Assembly (NCBI GenBank): GCA_003202005.1
Contig: QJJF01000005.1
Coordinates: 62,001-126,000, forward strand
Length of the DNA stretch: 64,000 nucleotides
Source of the DNA: Williamsia faeni
Lineage (GTDB): Bacteria; Actinomycetota; Actinomycetes; Mycobacteriales; Mycobacteriaceae
Reading direction: 5' to 3'
Positions 33,650 to 42,664 of the stretch are shown here, one piece after another (the first letter of the stretch is position 1; the number at the start of each line of letters is the position of its first letter). The notes under the pieces were generated by a model. The model was not told where the DNA came from, did no database searches, and worked only from the letters and a program-made list of their open reading frames with translations. The translations under genes and the position numbers were made by a program.

Positions 33650-36103
33650 ATGGCAAACACGAAGCAAGAGAAGCGAGAAGCGGCGCTGTTCGAGTGGGCC
33701 GCGGAAGCCCAGGCAGCCGGCCATGATGTGCCACCGTCAGATCAGTTGTCAGCCATCGCAGCGACCCCTGAGGCTGTGAGCACCTTGGCCGCAGAAGGTG
33801 CAGCGCTCGCCTGGAAGGCGACGATCGAGTACATCCTGCACCAGGTGAAGTTCGGACTCGATCCGTATGCCGTGGTCCAGAACCTGCCTGACGAATTGCA
33901 TACACCGGCGGCCATCGCATCATCCTCACGGCACAGTCGAGAACGTGAGAGTGTGGCGACTACCGTCTCGGTTCCTGACCGGGGTTCGCGACCGCCCGCG
34001 GACGTCCCTCCGCCCACTCCGATACCTGAGCCGGCAGGCCCAGATCCGGTTGCGGCGCTGATGGAGTGGCGATCCCGTCGGATCGCGGACGGCATCGAAT
34101 CTGCGGGTGCCATCAAAGACGCCACCTTACGGACGCTGGTGCAACGGAAGTTCGTTTCACCAGAGCAGATTCGCAAACAGTTGCCGGGCGCTGATGCCCA
34201 ACTCGCCGCCGAGATCGCGGCTGTTCTGGCAGAGTTCTTCCCTGGAGAGGCTGCGGCGCAGTCGAGTCCGACCCAGACCGCATCGTCAGTTCCGGAACCA
34301 GTGTCGTCAATTCCTCCGTCGGCACCGGATCGGGTGCAGCCGCCTCAGGCAACGCCTGAACCTGCTGCTGCCGAGGAGGCGACGAGCACGGCTGTGCCTG
34401 ATCGCGGACTCGGTCTGACTCATGAGGACTTCTGCGAGTTCGAATACGGTGAAAACCCGATCGAACCGGGTGTCGTGACCATCACCCGAGGTCACAGCGG
34501 GCACAGGTTGACGTGGGAGCCGTACCTTGCATCACCGGATGACACGGTCATCTACCGCGTCATAGCCAATGAGGACGTCGAACCGCACAAGCCGGAGGCG
34601 GGCGACCTACTACTCGCCACCACAGACGTCGAGGCCGAAGACCCGAGGTTCTTGACCTCGGCGGTTCGCACGTATCAAGTGTGGTGTCACGTTGGCGTCG
34701 ACATCAGGGCAGCCCGCTATCAGCAACCCGTTCTGGTCGCTACCGGCGAAGTTGTCAGTCCCGTGGACAATTTCAGTCTCACCGAGGACGAGGGCAGGGT
34801 CATTGCCCAGTGGAGCGTGTTCCCGGGCACCCGTTCGGTACGGGTCTATCGGGTACCACTGAGTGGGGGAACTCGCGGAATCAACGATCCACGCCACGAA
34901 ATTTTGGCCAATGAACCCAATCTGACGGGATTTGTCGACGCCGAGGTATCGCGTGGCGAGACGTACTTGTATCGGGCGATGGCAGAAGTCACCGTGGGCA
35001 GCTCTGTCCGGCTTGCCAAGTCGGTTCAGAAGGAGATTCAGTTATCGGTGGTCCTGAAACCGGTAACCGACCTTCAGATCACCATGAGCACTGAACGCAC
35101 GGGCGAGTTCGAACTGCGCTGGTCGACGCCGCCTACCGGGCGTGTGTCCGTCTATCGGAGTAGTACTCCACCGCCGGCAGATCTGGAGATGCAAGAGATG
35201 CCAGAGGCATCGCTGGCACTGCAGGGTCTCGATGAGACCGCACAGCTGAAACATCCTGTTGTAGCAGCAGATTCAGTGTCGTCGCGGATGGCGGGGGTGC
35301 CGTGGCCGAGCAGCTGGGACCGAACGTATTTCACGCCGGTGACGATCTTCGGCAACAAGGCGAAGATCGGCGCGGTGAAAGTTCAGACGCGTCCGGTTGC
35401 GGCGGTCACGGATGCGCGAATCATCGAACGATTTGATGCGCAGATCGTCTCATTCGGCTGGCCCGCAGCTGCAGCCAGTGTCCTGGCGTACGTGGCCCCC
35501 AGGTCCTTGCCTGCCGAACAGGCCATCGCGGGGCGTCCGGACGAGGAAATTCACCTTCGTCAGCATCGTCGGGACGGTGGTCTGACGTTCAGGAGCCAGT
35601 TGCCGGCCGGTTGCATGGTCTACCTCGTGCCGGTGGCATATTCAGGTGGTGAGCAGATCCGGGGGGAACACGTAGGAATCTCGTACCCAGGTCTGACCCG
35701 TATCAAGTACTCGTTCACTCCGGTCCACGAGGACGCTGATGGCCGTGTGGTTGCGATCGGGCTGTCCACCGATGTGGATGTCGATGCTCCGCCGCCATTT
35801 GTGCTCGTACACAACCCCGAGCGCTTTCCTCTCGGTCCCTACGACGGCCAAACGATCGGGTTGATCGCGCCTCACGCGCAGCAGCACGCGTGGCAGATCG
35901 TTGTCGACCGGCTGGTCAAAGGCGAGTCGGAAACCGGTTGGCGCGCAAGATTACCCGTTCACACCGGCTACGTCCGTCTGTTCGCTGACACACGAGCGAT
36001 GGATGTGCCGGCGGACGACGCCGGGTTCCCGATCCGGCGGATAGCGGTCGCCGATCCTCCGCTGGATTCGTTGCGGCTTGACCCCCCGGGTCCAGTGTTG
36101 TGA
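33650..36103 (+). CDS. Cytoplasmic protein with repeated FN3-like beta-sandwich units (817 aa)
   Basis: No signal peptide or membrane segment. Two similar helical regions lie at the N-terminus, at about 10-85 (ALFEWAAEAQAAG) and 138-200 (AALMEWRSRRIADG), perhaps a duplication, joined by Pro-rich linkers. From about residue 280 come three or four FN3-like units that begin near 283, 369, 469 and 583, with recurring VxxFxL/VTDLQI starts, W in strand C (LTWEP, AQWSV, LRWSTP, FGWPA) and YRV-type strands. FN3-like domains in a cytoplasmic protein suggest an interaction scaffold. The gene starts two bases after the preceding stop and overlaps the next by 4 bp. Confidence 0.85.
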   Translation: MANTKQEKREAALFEWAAEAQAAGHDVPPSDQLSAIAATPEAVSTLAAEGAALAWKATIEYILHQVKFGLDPYAVVQNLPDELHTPAAIASSSRHSRERESVATTVSVPDRGSRPPADVPPPTPIPEPAGPDPVAALMEWRSRRIADGIESAGAIKDATLRTLVQRKFVSPEQIRKQLPGADAQLAAEIAAVLAEFFPGEAAAQSSPTQTASSVPEPVSSIPPSAPDRVQPPQATPEPAAAEEATSTAVPDRGLGLTHEDFCEFEYGENPIEPGVVTITRGHSGHRLTWEPYLASPDDTVIYRVIANEDVEPHKPEAGDLLLATTDVEAEDPRFLTSAVRTYQVWCHVGVDIRAARYQQPVLVATGEVVSPVDNFSLTEDEGRVIAQWSVFPGTRSVRVYRVPLSGGTRGINDPRHEILANEPNLTGFVDAEVSRGETYLYRAMAEVTVGSSVRLAKSVQKEIQLSVVLKPVTDLQITMSTERTGEFELRWSTPPTGRVSVYRSSTPPPADLEMQEMPEASLALQGLDETAQLKHPVVAADSVSSRMAGVPWPSSWDRTYFTPVTIFGNKAKIGAVKVQTRPVAAVTDARIIERFDAQIVSFGWPAAAASVLAYVAPRSLPAEQAIAGRPDEEIHLRQHRRDGGLTFRSQLPAGCMVYLVPVAYSGGEQIRGEHVGISYPGLTRIKYSFTPVHEDADGRVVAIGLSTDVDVDAPPPFVLVHNPERFPLGPYDGQTIGLIAPHAQQHAWQIVVDRLVKGESETGWRARLPVHTGYVRLFADTRAMDVPADDAGFPIRRIAVADPPLDSLRLDPPGPVL

Positions 36104-38841
36104 CGGCCGATGTGTTTGGACAGGAAGAGCGCCCGCCCGTGGAAACGGTCGGGCGCTATGGGCAGCTGATCTACACCTCGTTCGACGACGGTTCAGGAAC
36201 CGGCGGCGGTTGGCAGGTCAAGGACCAGGTGGGGGACATGACCGTGTCCGACGTGGACGCGATGACAGCGCGAATCGTTACGAAGTTCGACGTTGATCCG
36301 CCTCTGCCGCAGTACCCGACGCCTGCCGACATCGACGATCGTCCTGTCAGGCTCGCGTACGACGTCATCGGGACTGGTGCGGGCGTCTACTGGCATACCG
36401 TGGCAGCGGGGACCGACGGTTCGGGCCGACCGGGAAATGTGTTCGCGCACGTCGTTTTTGATGACGCATACCGTGCACAGCCAGCGTTGCGCCCGATCGA
36501 ACTATGGGGTTCGCCGGATTGGTTGCGTCCATACGGAGCCCAGGAAGTTCGAGCGATCACGCTGCACGGGGACCACCTGCTTCGGACCGGCGGGGTAATC
36601 ACGGTTCGTAGCGTGCTGGGCTTCCTCTTGAACCCAAAAATTTACCGGCTTGGTGTCTTTCAAGTGCTCCTTGACGCCGTGTACGACGCGATGGCCGGCG
36701 GGCGTCCGGTTGTCCTTCTCACCGCCCCCGGTTTCGCGGTGTGGTGGATCGGGGCGGTGAGCTTCTTCATGTCGCCAGGAACCTCGCGCCGGTTCGCCTG
36801 GACCACCCACGACAAACCCGACCTGGCGCTGGCCGATGCTCGTCGGGGAATGCACCTGATTTGCGTCCCCCGCGACTATGCCGACCTCCCTGCGTCGGAC
36901 TGGATTGTCATCGACGCAGAGGAAGACCCTCAGCTCGGCGCTCTCGGTGGCGCGGGCCACTCACCTGCCAGATCGGCTTTCCCTGTGCAGGTTTCACCGT
37001 GGTCACTGCTCGCGCAGGCTGCACTCGAGAACGAGCACACCGCGACCAGGGTCATCCAGCTCCAGGACGATATCGCTCGCGAGGTCGGTGATCGTGACCT
37101 TTCTCCGGTGTGGCCCTTGGCAATGGCGAGTCGTGCGTTGCGGCTCGGTGATATCGAACAGGAATCTGCACAGGCAGCGACCGATGATCATCCCGCGCAT
37201 CTCGGTAGTTCCGAGCGCCTGCGCGATGACATCGAGGAGCTCTACGTCGCGGGTGCACCTCAGACACCAGAGGAAGCGTTGCTGCGGCTGACGAGGATCC
37301 GGTATCCGGGCGGTAGCCAGTCACGTGCTGCAGGGCGTCTGGTTGTCTTGGCGTTGCGTGACAGCGAGTGGTTGGGGGAACCCGGTATCCGACTCGACCT
37401 CGTTCCGGATTGTCGGAATGTTGACTTCGAGCAATTGCACGACGCCGTCGAGTCCTGGCTAGACGACTCACGACGCGTTGCCTCGCAGATCACGCCCGCT
37501 GAGTCTGAACGTCTCGTCCTTACCGTGCTTCGCGTCGGTGAACTTCTCGTAAGGGTGGCTCGACCTGGCCCTGCGTTGGACGCAGCTGTGTCAGCGCTTT
37601 CGGATGTCATCGAATTGTCCGGAATCGATTTTCTGCGGGACCGATCACGCGCGAGCTCGTTCATTGACAGTGCCCGGAACATCTCCGCGGCCACGTTCGC
37701 GGCTGTGCTGCTACCAGTTCTGGCTTCTGTACTTCGCGAGCCGGACGCGGTGGATCTCGACGTCTGGCGATGGATGTTCGGAAATGAACGCGACCTCGAC
37801 ACTCGGGAGGCCAACGGCCCGACAGTGTTTGGTCAGACGAACGACTCGCTTCTATCGCTGTACATAACGGCATTGCTGGAAGATCCGGACGTCGTTGATC
37901 TCTCGGAACGATTGAGGTCTGATCTCGCGCACCTCGGGGTGACAAGCATATTTGCCGTGGAAGCGTCCCCCGACGAGCACAGTGCCGTGCCGGTCGAGAG
38001 ACTGCTGCGGCATTACGTCATGACCGACGGTCAGCTGGATCGTTTGATCGCGCGGTTTGGCGGCCAGGTCACGCCTGCCATGGCATTTCAGCACGTGTTC
38101 TATTGGCCACCCTCAGAGCAACTTGACCGCGTGCTGAAGCATGTTTGTCACTATCCGCTCCGAGAGTCGGGACCGTTGGACGACGCGTCCACGTTGGTGG
38201 TGGCTGCCGCGCGTGTCCGCGATGCGGCTACCTGGACGACCTTTGAAAAGCATTGGGCAGTAAATCTCATGGATTCTGAGGTGAAGCGGCTTGTCAGAGA
38301 GCTTCCGCCCGAGGTGTACGAGCACACAGACGAAGATCTCTGTGTTCCCCTCGGCGCTCTGTTCATTGCGGCGCAGTCGCGTTCGAGGCCGTGGGCTGTT
38401 GGGGACTCCGTCCTGAAGGACCGGTTGGCGACCCGTCTGCGGTCCCTTCAGCCTCAGCTGATCCACTGGATTGATCGACTGTCAAAGCAGCAGGTCATCG
38501 ATATCGGGTGGATAGCAGGGGAGTCGATGCGTTCTCGCATGGGACCCGATCTGGCGCCCACGGCATTGTGCGGACAAGCGGAGAACGAATCGGGCACTTC
38601 GTGGATGGACAGCGTGATCGACGGCCAGCTGGCCAGCGGGACCTATCGTGGCCCCAGCACTGTGGATGCCCTACGTGATGCGCTCTGGGACTCAGTGAAA
38701 GATCTTTCGGCACCGACCGCCGAACGCTTTTTTCTCGAATACCGTTCTGTCGGCAAAGAATGGCTGCGCGACCGCAGATTGCTGACCCGCGAACCCCCAC
38801 GTTCTCGATTCTCGTTGACCCACCGAGAGGACAACATCTGA
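36100..38841 (+). CDS. GAP1-like (GTPase-associated protein) (913 aa)
   Basis: A GTG at 36100 overlaps the previous stop (GTGA). The N-terminal 170 residues, with GRYGQLIYTSFDDGSGTGGGW, GVYWHTVAAGTDGSGRPGNVFAHVVF and ELWGSPDW, resemble the GAP1 N-terminal domain that precedes a TRAFAC-type GTPase gene in bacterial conflict loci. There is a Trp-rich hydrophobic segment near 208-225 (VVLLTAPGFAVWWIGAVSFF), then a long helical region. No nuclease or protease motif is visible. The family is known mainly from gene neighbourhoods with GTPases and vWA proteins, and both are the next two genes here. The assignment rests on eye-level similarity only. Confidence 0.75.
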   Translation: MTADVFGQEERPPVETVGRYGQLIYTSFDDGSGTGGGWQVKDQVGDMTVSDVDAMTARIVTKFDVDPPLPQYPTPADIDDRPVRLAYDVIGTGAGVYWHTVAAGTDGSGRPGNVFAHVVFDDAYRAQPALRPIELWGSPDWLRPYGAQEVRAITLHGDHLLRTGGVITVRSVLGFLLNPKIYRLGVFQVLLDAVYDAMAGGRPVVLLTAPGFAVWWIGAVSFFMSPGTSRRFAWTTHDKPDLALADARRGMHLICVPRDYADLPASDWIVIDAEEDPQLGALGGAGHSPARSAFPVQVSPWSLLAQAALENEHTATRVIQLQDDIAREVGDRDLSPVWPLAMASRALRLGDIEQESAQAATDDHPAHLGSSERLRDDIEELYVAGAPQTPEEALLRLTRIRYPGGSQSRAAGRLVVLALRDSEWLGEPGIRLDLVPDCRNVDFEQLHDAVESWLDDSRRVASQITPAESERLVLTVLRVGELLVRVARPGPALDAAVSALSDVIELSGIDFLRDRSRASSFIDSARNISAATFAAVLLPVLASVLREPDAVDLDVWRWMFGNERDLDTREANGPTVFGQTNDSLLSLYITALLEDPDVVDLSERLRSDLAHLGVTSIFAVEASPDEHSAVPVERLLRHYVMTDGQLDRLIARFGGQVTPAMAFQHVFYWPPSEQLDRVLKHVCHYPLRESGPLDDASTLVVAAARVRDAATWTTFEKHWAVNLMDSEVKRLVRELPPEVYEHTDEDLCVPLGALFIAAQSRSRPWAVGDSVLKDRLATRLRSLQPQLIHWIDRLSKQQVIDIGWIAGESMRSRMGPDLAPTALCGQAENESGTSWMDSVIDGQLASGTYRGPSTVDALRDALWDSVKDLSAPTAERFFLEYRSVGKEWLRDRRLLTREPPRSRFSLTHREDNI

Positions 38842-39836
38842 TGGTGACTTTTGTACTGGATGGAACGAGCTCAGCTCAGCTTCCACGTCGGCCACTTGCC
38901 GTGACAATGTCCGTCGCCGGCGCGACGGGTGGCGCCGAGCTGATCGCTCGACGTGACGGCACGATCGACCCCTCGGTCGTCGTCCACAGCCCAGGGATGT
39001 TGATTGTTCCCCGCGTGGACCACGACGTCGTGATCTCGGCGGTGCCGTCCGGGTCGCTTGCGACATTTCCGCAGGGAACCATCCTGCACGTCGCTGTCGG
39101 ACTCGACAGCTCGCGCGATCCCGATCCGGACCGTGCGCAACTGACGGCCCGGGATGTCTCAGGTTTGAGTGCGATCGAGTTGGCGACAATCAGTCCCTCT
39201 GGAGCCGAACAGGTTTCGGTTACCACACGCCTGATCCGTCCTGAGTTACCGCTCACACCCCTGGCTACTCGCGCAAGATCAGCGGCGCGCGGTGCGCTGG
39301 GTGTCGACCAACTTCCATCCGATCGGCAGTTGGAGGTTGTCGTCCTGGTTGATTCGAGCTTCTCAATGAGGTCACTGATATCTGACGGGAGCGTAGGCGC
39401 CGCGATAGACATCGCCATGGGTGTCGCTGCGGTGTTGTCGGCAGGTGCTCCAGTGCGCGCTGTACTTTCCGGGCAGACCGCGACTGAGGTGAGCTTGGAC
39501 GGCGAAAACTTCACCGCAGCATTCGAGTCGGCTATCGCCTCCACCGGGATGGGAGTCGGTGCCGTCCTCACCGAATCTGTCATCGCTCAGGATGGTGCGC
39601 AGTTGACGATCGCGGTGACGGACGCACCGGCACAAGTTGCATCGAGGGGCTTGAGCACCCAGTTGGTGCTTTCCCCGTCGCGGGCAGCGTTGGCCGATCC
39701 CAACTTTGTTGGTGCCGTCTGTCCACCTCCACGTCCCGGTGAGAACGCGGTCGATCGGCTGCTCGCCGAGCCCGGGCTGGTAGACGATGTCGTCGCACGG
39801 CTTCTGGCCGTACTCAAAGTGAGGAAGTCGCTGTGA
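38841..39836 (+). CDS. Cytoplasmic vWA-domain protein (331 aa)
   Basis: The ATG at 38841 overlaps the preceding stop by one base (TGATG), after GAGAGGA. The first 150 residues are beta-rich, without a signal peptide (MVTFVLDGTSSAQ). The second half is a vWA domain opening with VVVLVDSSFSM, which contains the MIDAS DxSxS, and going on to an alternating strand-helix pattern typical of the Rossmann-like fold (AVLSGQTATEVSL; AQLTIAVTDAPA). The protein is smaller than the exported vWA protein upstream and is expected to stay in the cytoplasm, much like TerY or the vWA subunits in ternary conflict systems. The GTPase gene follows with a GTGA overlap. Confidence 0.88.
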   Translation: MVTFVLDGTSSAQLPRRPLAVTMSVAGATGGAELIARRDGTIDPSVVVHSPGMLIVPRVDHDVVISAVPSGSLATFPQGTILHVAVGLDSSRDPDPDRAQLTARDVSGLSAIELATISPSGAEQVSVTTRLIRPELPLTPLATRARSAARGALGVDQLPSDRQLEVVVLVDSSFSMRSLISDGSVGAAIDIAMGVAAVLSAGAPVRAVLSGQTATEVSLDGENFTAAFESAIASTGMGVGAVLTESVIAQDGAQLTIAVTDAPAQVASRGLSTQLVLSPSRAALADPNFVGAVCPPPRPGENAVDRLLAEPGLVDDVVARLLAVLKVRKSL

Positions 39837-40990
39837 GCAAATGTCCACGCTGCTTCAACCCACTGGAGTCCAATTGGTTCGCATGGACGGAAGCCAAGCC
39901 GGCAACCTTGGAAAATGACGAGCGGGCAAGCGCTTTCAGCGGTCGGCAAGTCCGGATGGGTAAGACCTGCGAGTTGCAGCGACCGCAGGATGCCGCGCCC
40001 AACTGGGTGCCCGAGCCGCAGTGGCCGGAAACTCAGCTCGGCGGACCTGCTGTCGAGATCTGCCCGATCTGTCACTACGTGTTGCCGCCAATGTGGCGGT
40101 GGGGTGCTACAACCTGCCTGGTGATGGCCGGTGCCAGGGCGACGGGGAAGACTGTCTACATCGCGGTACTCATCAAGCAGCTGCAGATGCATGCAGAGCG
40201 GATGAACATTGTTGTCGAACCTGCCAACGCGGAGACCGCCGAACAATACGAGAACTTTTACGAGACACCATTGTTCGAGGAACGGGGGATTCTCGGATCT
40301 ACTCCATCTGCGTCCACGGAAGGCAGCCATCAGCATGAACCGCTGATTTTCAGCATTGGTGTGTGGAACGGCGTCAAGCACTATCTGGCGATCCGTGATG
40401 TCGCCGGCGAGGACCTCGAGAACGCGAACGTCGAGGGGCTCCCGTGGCAGTTCTTCGCGGCGGCCGACGCCGTGCTCTTCATGTTCGACCCGCTCAAGGT
40501 CGACGAAATCCGCCACCAGCTTCAAGATTTGGTTCCCATGCCGTCACACCACGGTGGAGATCCACGAACAGTTCTGCGAACGGTGATGCGACTATTGGGG
40601 CAAGGGAACCCCAAACTTGCGGTCATTCTGTCGAAGTTCGATGCCCTGCAAGCGCTTCAAGGTGTCCGTGGCAGCGACTGGGGACGAATCATGAACAATG
40701 CCGGGGCGGCGTTCTCCCGCGATCCGAGTCTTCGTCCTGCACCCTATGACGAGGAAGACGGGCAACGGTTGGATGCCGAAGTGAGTAGTCTGCTGCAGAA
40801 GCTTGACGCCGGCCCGATGATCAAGAATCTCGAGAACCCGGCGACCGGGCAGCGCTACACGAACAGGTTTTTCGCGGTATCTGCATTGGGTGAATCACCC
40901 GTCGGCGCACGCCTTCACGCCAACGGCATCACGCCGTTCCGCTGCATGGACCCCGTGCGGTGGGTGTTGGCCGATCAGGGTGTGTTGTGA
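39833..40990 (+). CDS. Zinc-ribbon GTPase (TRAFAC/double-GTPase-like) (385 aa)
   Basis: A GTG at 39833 overlaps the vWA gene stop. Two CxxC pairs, C4/C7 at the N-terminus and C77/C80 (EICPICHYVLPP), should bind zinc. The P-loop follows, GARATGKT at 100-107; a DxxG-type motif lies at D189-G192 (IRDVAGED); and SKFD at 267-270 takes the place of NKxD. The order and spacing fit a small GTPase of the type found beside GAP1 proteins (DO-GTPase2-like). The substitution SKFD is tolerated in several TRAFAC GTPases, so guanine specificity is likely but not certain. It is the last gene of the operon and probably the switch of the whole complex. Confidence 0.85.
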   Translation: MSKCPRCFNPLESNWFAWTEAKPATLENDERASAFSGRQVRMGKTCELQRPQDAAPNWVPEPQWPETQLGGPAVEICPICHYVLPPMWRWGATTCLVMAGARATGKTVYIAVLIKQLQMHAERMNIVVEPANAETAEQYENFYETPLFEERGILGSTPSASTEGSHQHEPLIFSIGVWNGVKHYLAIRDVAGEDLENANVEGLPWQFFAAADAVLFMFDPLKVDEIRHQLQDLVPMPSHHGGDPRTVLRTVMRLLGQGNPKLAVILSKFDALQALQGVRGSDWGRIMNNAGAAFSRDPSLRPAPYDEEDGQRLDAEVSSLLQKLDAGPMIKNLENPATGQRYTNRFFAVSALGESPVGARLHANGITPFRCMDPVRWVLADQGVL

Positions 40991-41042
40991 GCGACGCACT
41001 TACTACCAAGATACTGAGACGAATCACCCGTCGATGTAGAGG

Positions 41043-41087
41043 ATCGCGCCGATGGCGTAACATCGCGCCGATGGCGTAACATCGTGC
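41043..41087 (+). repeat. 19-bp tandem direct repeat, 2.4 copies
   Basis: The unit ATCGCGCCGATGGCGTAAC occurs at 41043-41061 and again without change at 41062-41080; a third partial copy (ATCGTGCC) follows. It lies in the gap after the tubulin-like operon, 50 bp before the PH/SHOCT gene. Two exact units are too few for a CRISPR; it may be a repeated binding site or replication slippage. Confidence 0.85.
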
Positions 41088-41134
41088 CGGGCCAAGGACC
41101 CGGTGTGCTGGATGTGATGTGAGGCGTGTGTGTT

Positions 41135-42160
41135 GTGAGTTACGTTTGTCCGCCGAAGTTGAAATTGAAAACCGCGGCGCGGTGGGCGAAGGAGCTTGCG
41201 CCACTCTTGTATATCGGCGAAGAGATCTGGGCATTTGCGAGAGTGGCTCAGAACAAGCCGACCACTGACGGCATCGCTATTACCAATCAGCGAGTAATTG
41301 GCTTCTGGAGTCTTGCATCTGGGGCGAATTTCGTTGTGTTCACGGCCTCGGCCCGGGAAATCCTCAAGGTCGACTCACCGATTCATATGCGGTCCCCCAG
41401 GCTCGTGGCGACCACGGCGCACGGTGAGGTCGATTTTGGATCCATCCGGGCCGACGAGGTTGGCTTTGTTTGGCACTATGTAAGTCACTTGCTGAGCGCA
41501 ACGGCCAACATCCCGAGTCCGAGTGACGTAGCTGTGCCGCCGGCCGACGTTGTGCCGATGTCCAATAGTCAACCGTCTAGCGTGCAGCAGCGATCAAGAT
41601 CGCGTGTATTCGGTGGGCCTATCGACGAGCGTGGATGGAAATCAATTCGCGATAACTCAGGTCCGGATGAAGAGCCGTGGTTGATTGTCCACAACTATGG
41701 AGGGCGTTTAATCGCTGCATTCGATGACCGTATATTGGTATCGAATATTTATCCTTCGTCTAATTTGGTAGATTCGCCGGCGAATGCGACTTTCACGTTC
41801 TTGGCGATAAAACGAATCGAATTCATCCAGGGGCAACGGAGTGATGACTTAGTGGTCCAAACATGGGGCCGTCATGATGCCCATGACAACGACCAACTGA
41901 ACCGTCTTTCCCTGCCAACTGGGCTCCGCGACATAATGCTGCAGAACCTCCATGAGCTCAGGCGACGGATCTCGGACTTCGACAAACCGCCTGTCTCGCT
42001 GTGGAAGCCGCCGATGGCCCCGCGTGTCGTTGAACCGTCGACTGGAAGCGGACTTGCTTCCGAGCTCAAGAAGCTGGCAGATCTATTCAGCCAGGGCCTC
42101 ATTGACGCCGACGAGTTCAAAGAGGCGAAGCGGGCAATCATCGCTGCGCATTCTGGATAG
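41135..42160 (+). CDS. PH-like domain protein with C-terminal SHOCT (341 aa)
   Basis: I choose the GTG at 41135 (GTGAGTTACG) rather than the one at 41126 because GTGAGG lies 10 bases upstream. The N-terminal 130 residues (IAITNQRVIGFWSL, then LVATTAHGEVDFGSI) resemble bacterial PH-like domains. A second, similar segment (LIAAFDDRILVSNIY; FLAIKRIEFIQGQ) lies near 190-240. The final 30 residues form a SHOCT helix pair (LKKLADLFSQGLIDADEFKEAK). SHOCT modules occur at the ends of oligomeric or membrane-associated proteins. It could still belong to the preceding locus but is 144 bp away and carries a tandem repeat upstream. Function unknown. Confidence 0.85.
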   Translation: MSYVCPPKLKLKTAARWAKELAPLLYIGEEIWAFARVAQNKPTTDGIAITNQRVIGFWSLASGANFVVFTASAREILKVDSPIHMRSPRLVATTAHGEVDFGSIRADEVGFVWHYVSHLLSATANIPSPSDVAVPPADVVPMSNSQPSSVQQRSRSRVFGGPIDERGWKSIRDNSGPDEEPWLIVHNYGGRLIAAFDDRILVSNIYPSSNLVDSPANATFTFLAIKRIEFIQGQRSDDLVVQTWGRHDAHDNDQLNRLSLPTGLRDIMLQNLHELRRRISDFDKPPVSLWKPPMAPRVVEPSTGSGLASELKKLADLFSQGLIDADEFKEAKRAIIAAHSG

Positions 42161-42178
42161 TCGTGTAGGAACCTGTCT

Positions 42179-42664
42179 TCACTGCTGTGGCGGCCCGACG
42201 GCGTGGCACAGCGGTCCGGTGATGTATCCCTGCTCGCAACCGTGCTGAGTCTGGATCTCACCGCTGGTGGGCTCTTCCCCACAGGCCGTTCCGCAGCGCT
42301 TAAATCCGCTGATTACACCGTCACCGTTCTGGTCCTGGCTCCCGGTCGGCGGTACGTAGGTATCGCAGGATGCTTCGTAGCCGGTGGTGCCGTCGGAGTA
42401 GATCGCGGTGCCCGACTGATACAGCGATGGGTCGCCGCACTCGAAGGTTATCGGTGCGGGCGGTGGCGGCTCAGCCGGCGGCACGGATACCGGCGTCGTT
42501 GGTGAACTGGTCGGGCTCTCCGCGACCGCAGCCTCAGACGAGGATACGGTCGCGGAGGTGCTGGTAGGTACGTCGGAATCGTCGGTAGACGAGCTGCAAC
42601 CGGCGACCGTCATCGAACAGGCGGCGACTACTGCCAGGAGGAGGGGTGACGTACGCATTTTCAT
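42179..42664 (-). CDS. Secreted lipoprotein (161 aa)
   Basis: The start MKMRTSPLLLAVVAACSMTVAGC has a typical lipobox (VAGC, Cys at 23), so it should be lipidated on the outer face of the membrane. A Ser/Thr/Pro-rich linker of about 50 residues leads to a Cys-rich domain (ECGDPS, ASCDTY, KRCGTACGE, HGCEQGY, PLCH) with NQDGNGVI-like spacing (QNGDGVISG). The stop lies 18 bp from the convergent PH/SHOCT gene and the start abuts the stop of the PASTA-like gene upstream, so both are one operon. Small Cys-rich lipoproteins like this are common in Mycobacteriales; the function is not known. Confidence 0.85.
   Translation of the reverse strand: MKMRTSPLLLAVVAACSMTVAGCSSSTDDSDVPTSTSATVSSSEAAVAESPTSSPTTPVSVPPAEPPPPAPITFECGDPSLYQSGTAIYSDGTTGYEASCDTYVPPTGSQDQNGDGVISGFKRCGTACGEEPTSGEIQTQHGCEQGYITGPLCHAVGPPQQ

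Noticed and set aside
41043-41087. CRISPR array
   Set aside because: Only 2.4 direct units without spacers and no cas gene; no other regularly spaced repeat was seen in the window.
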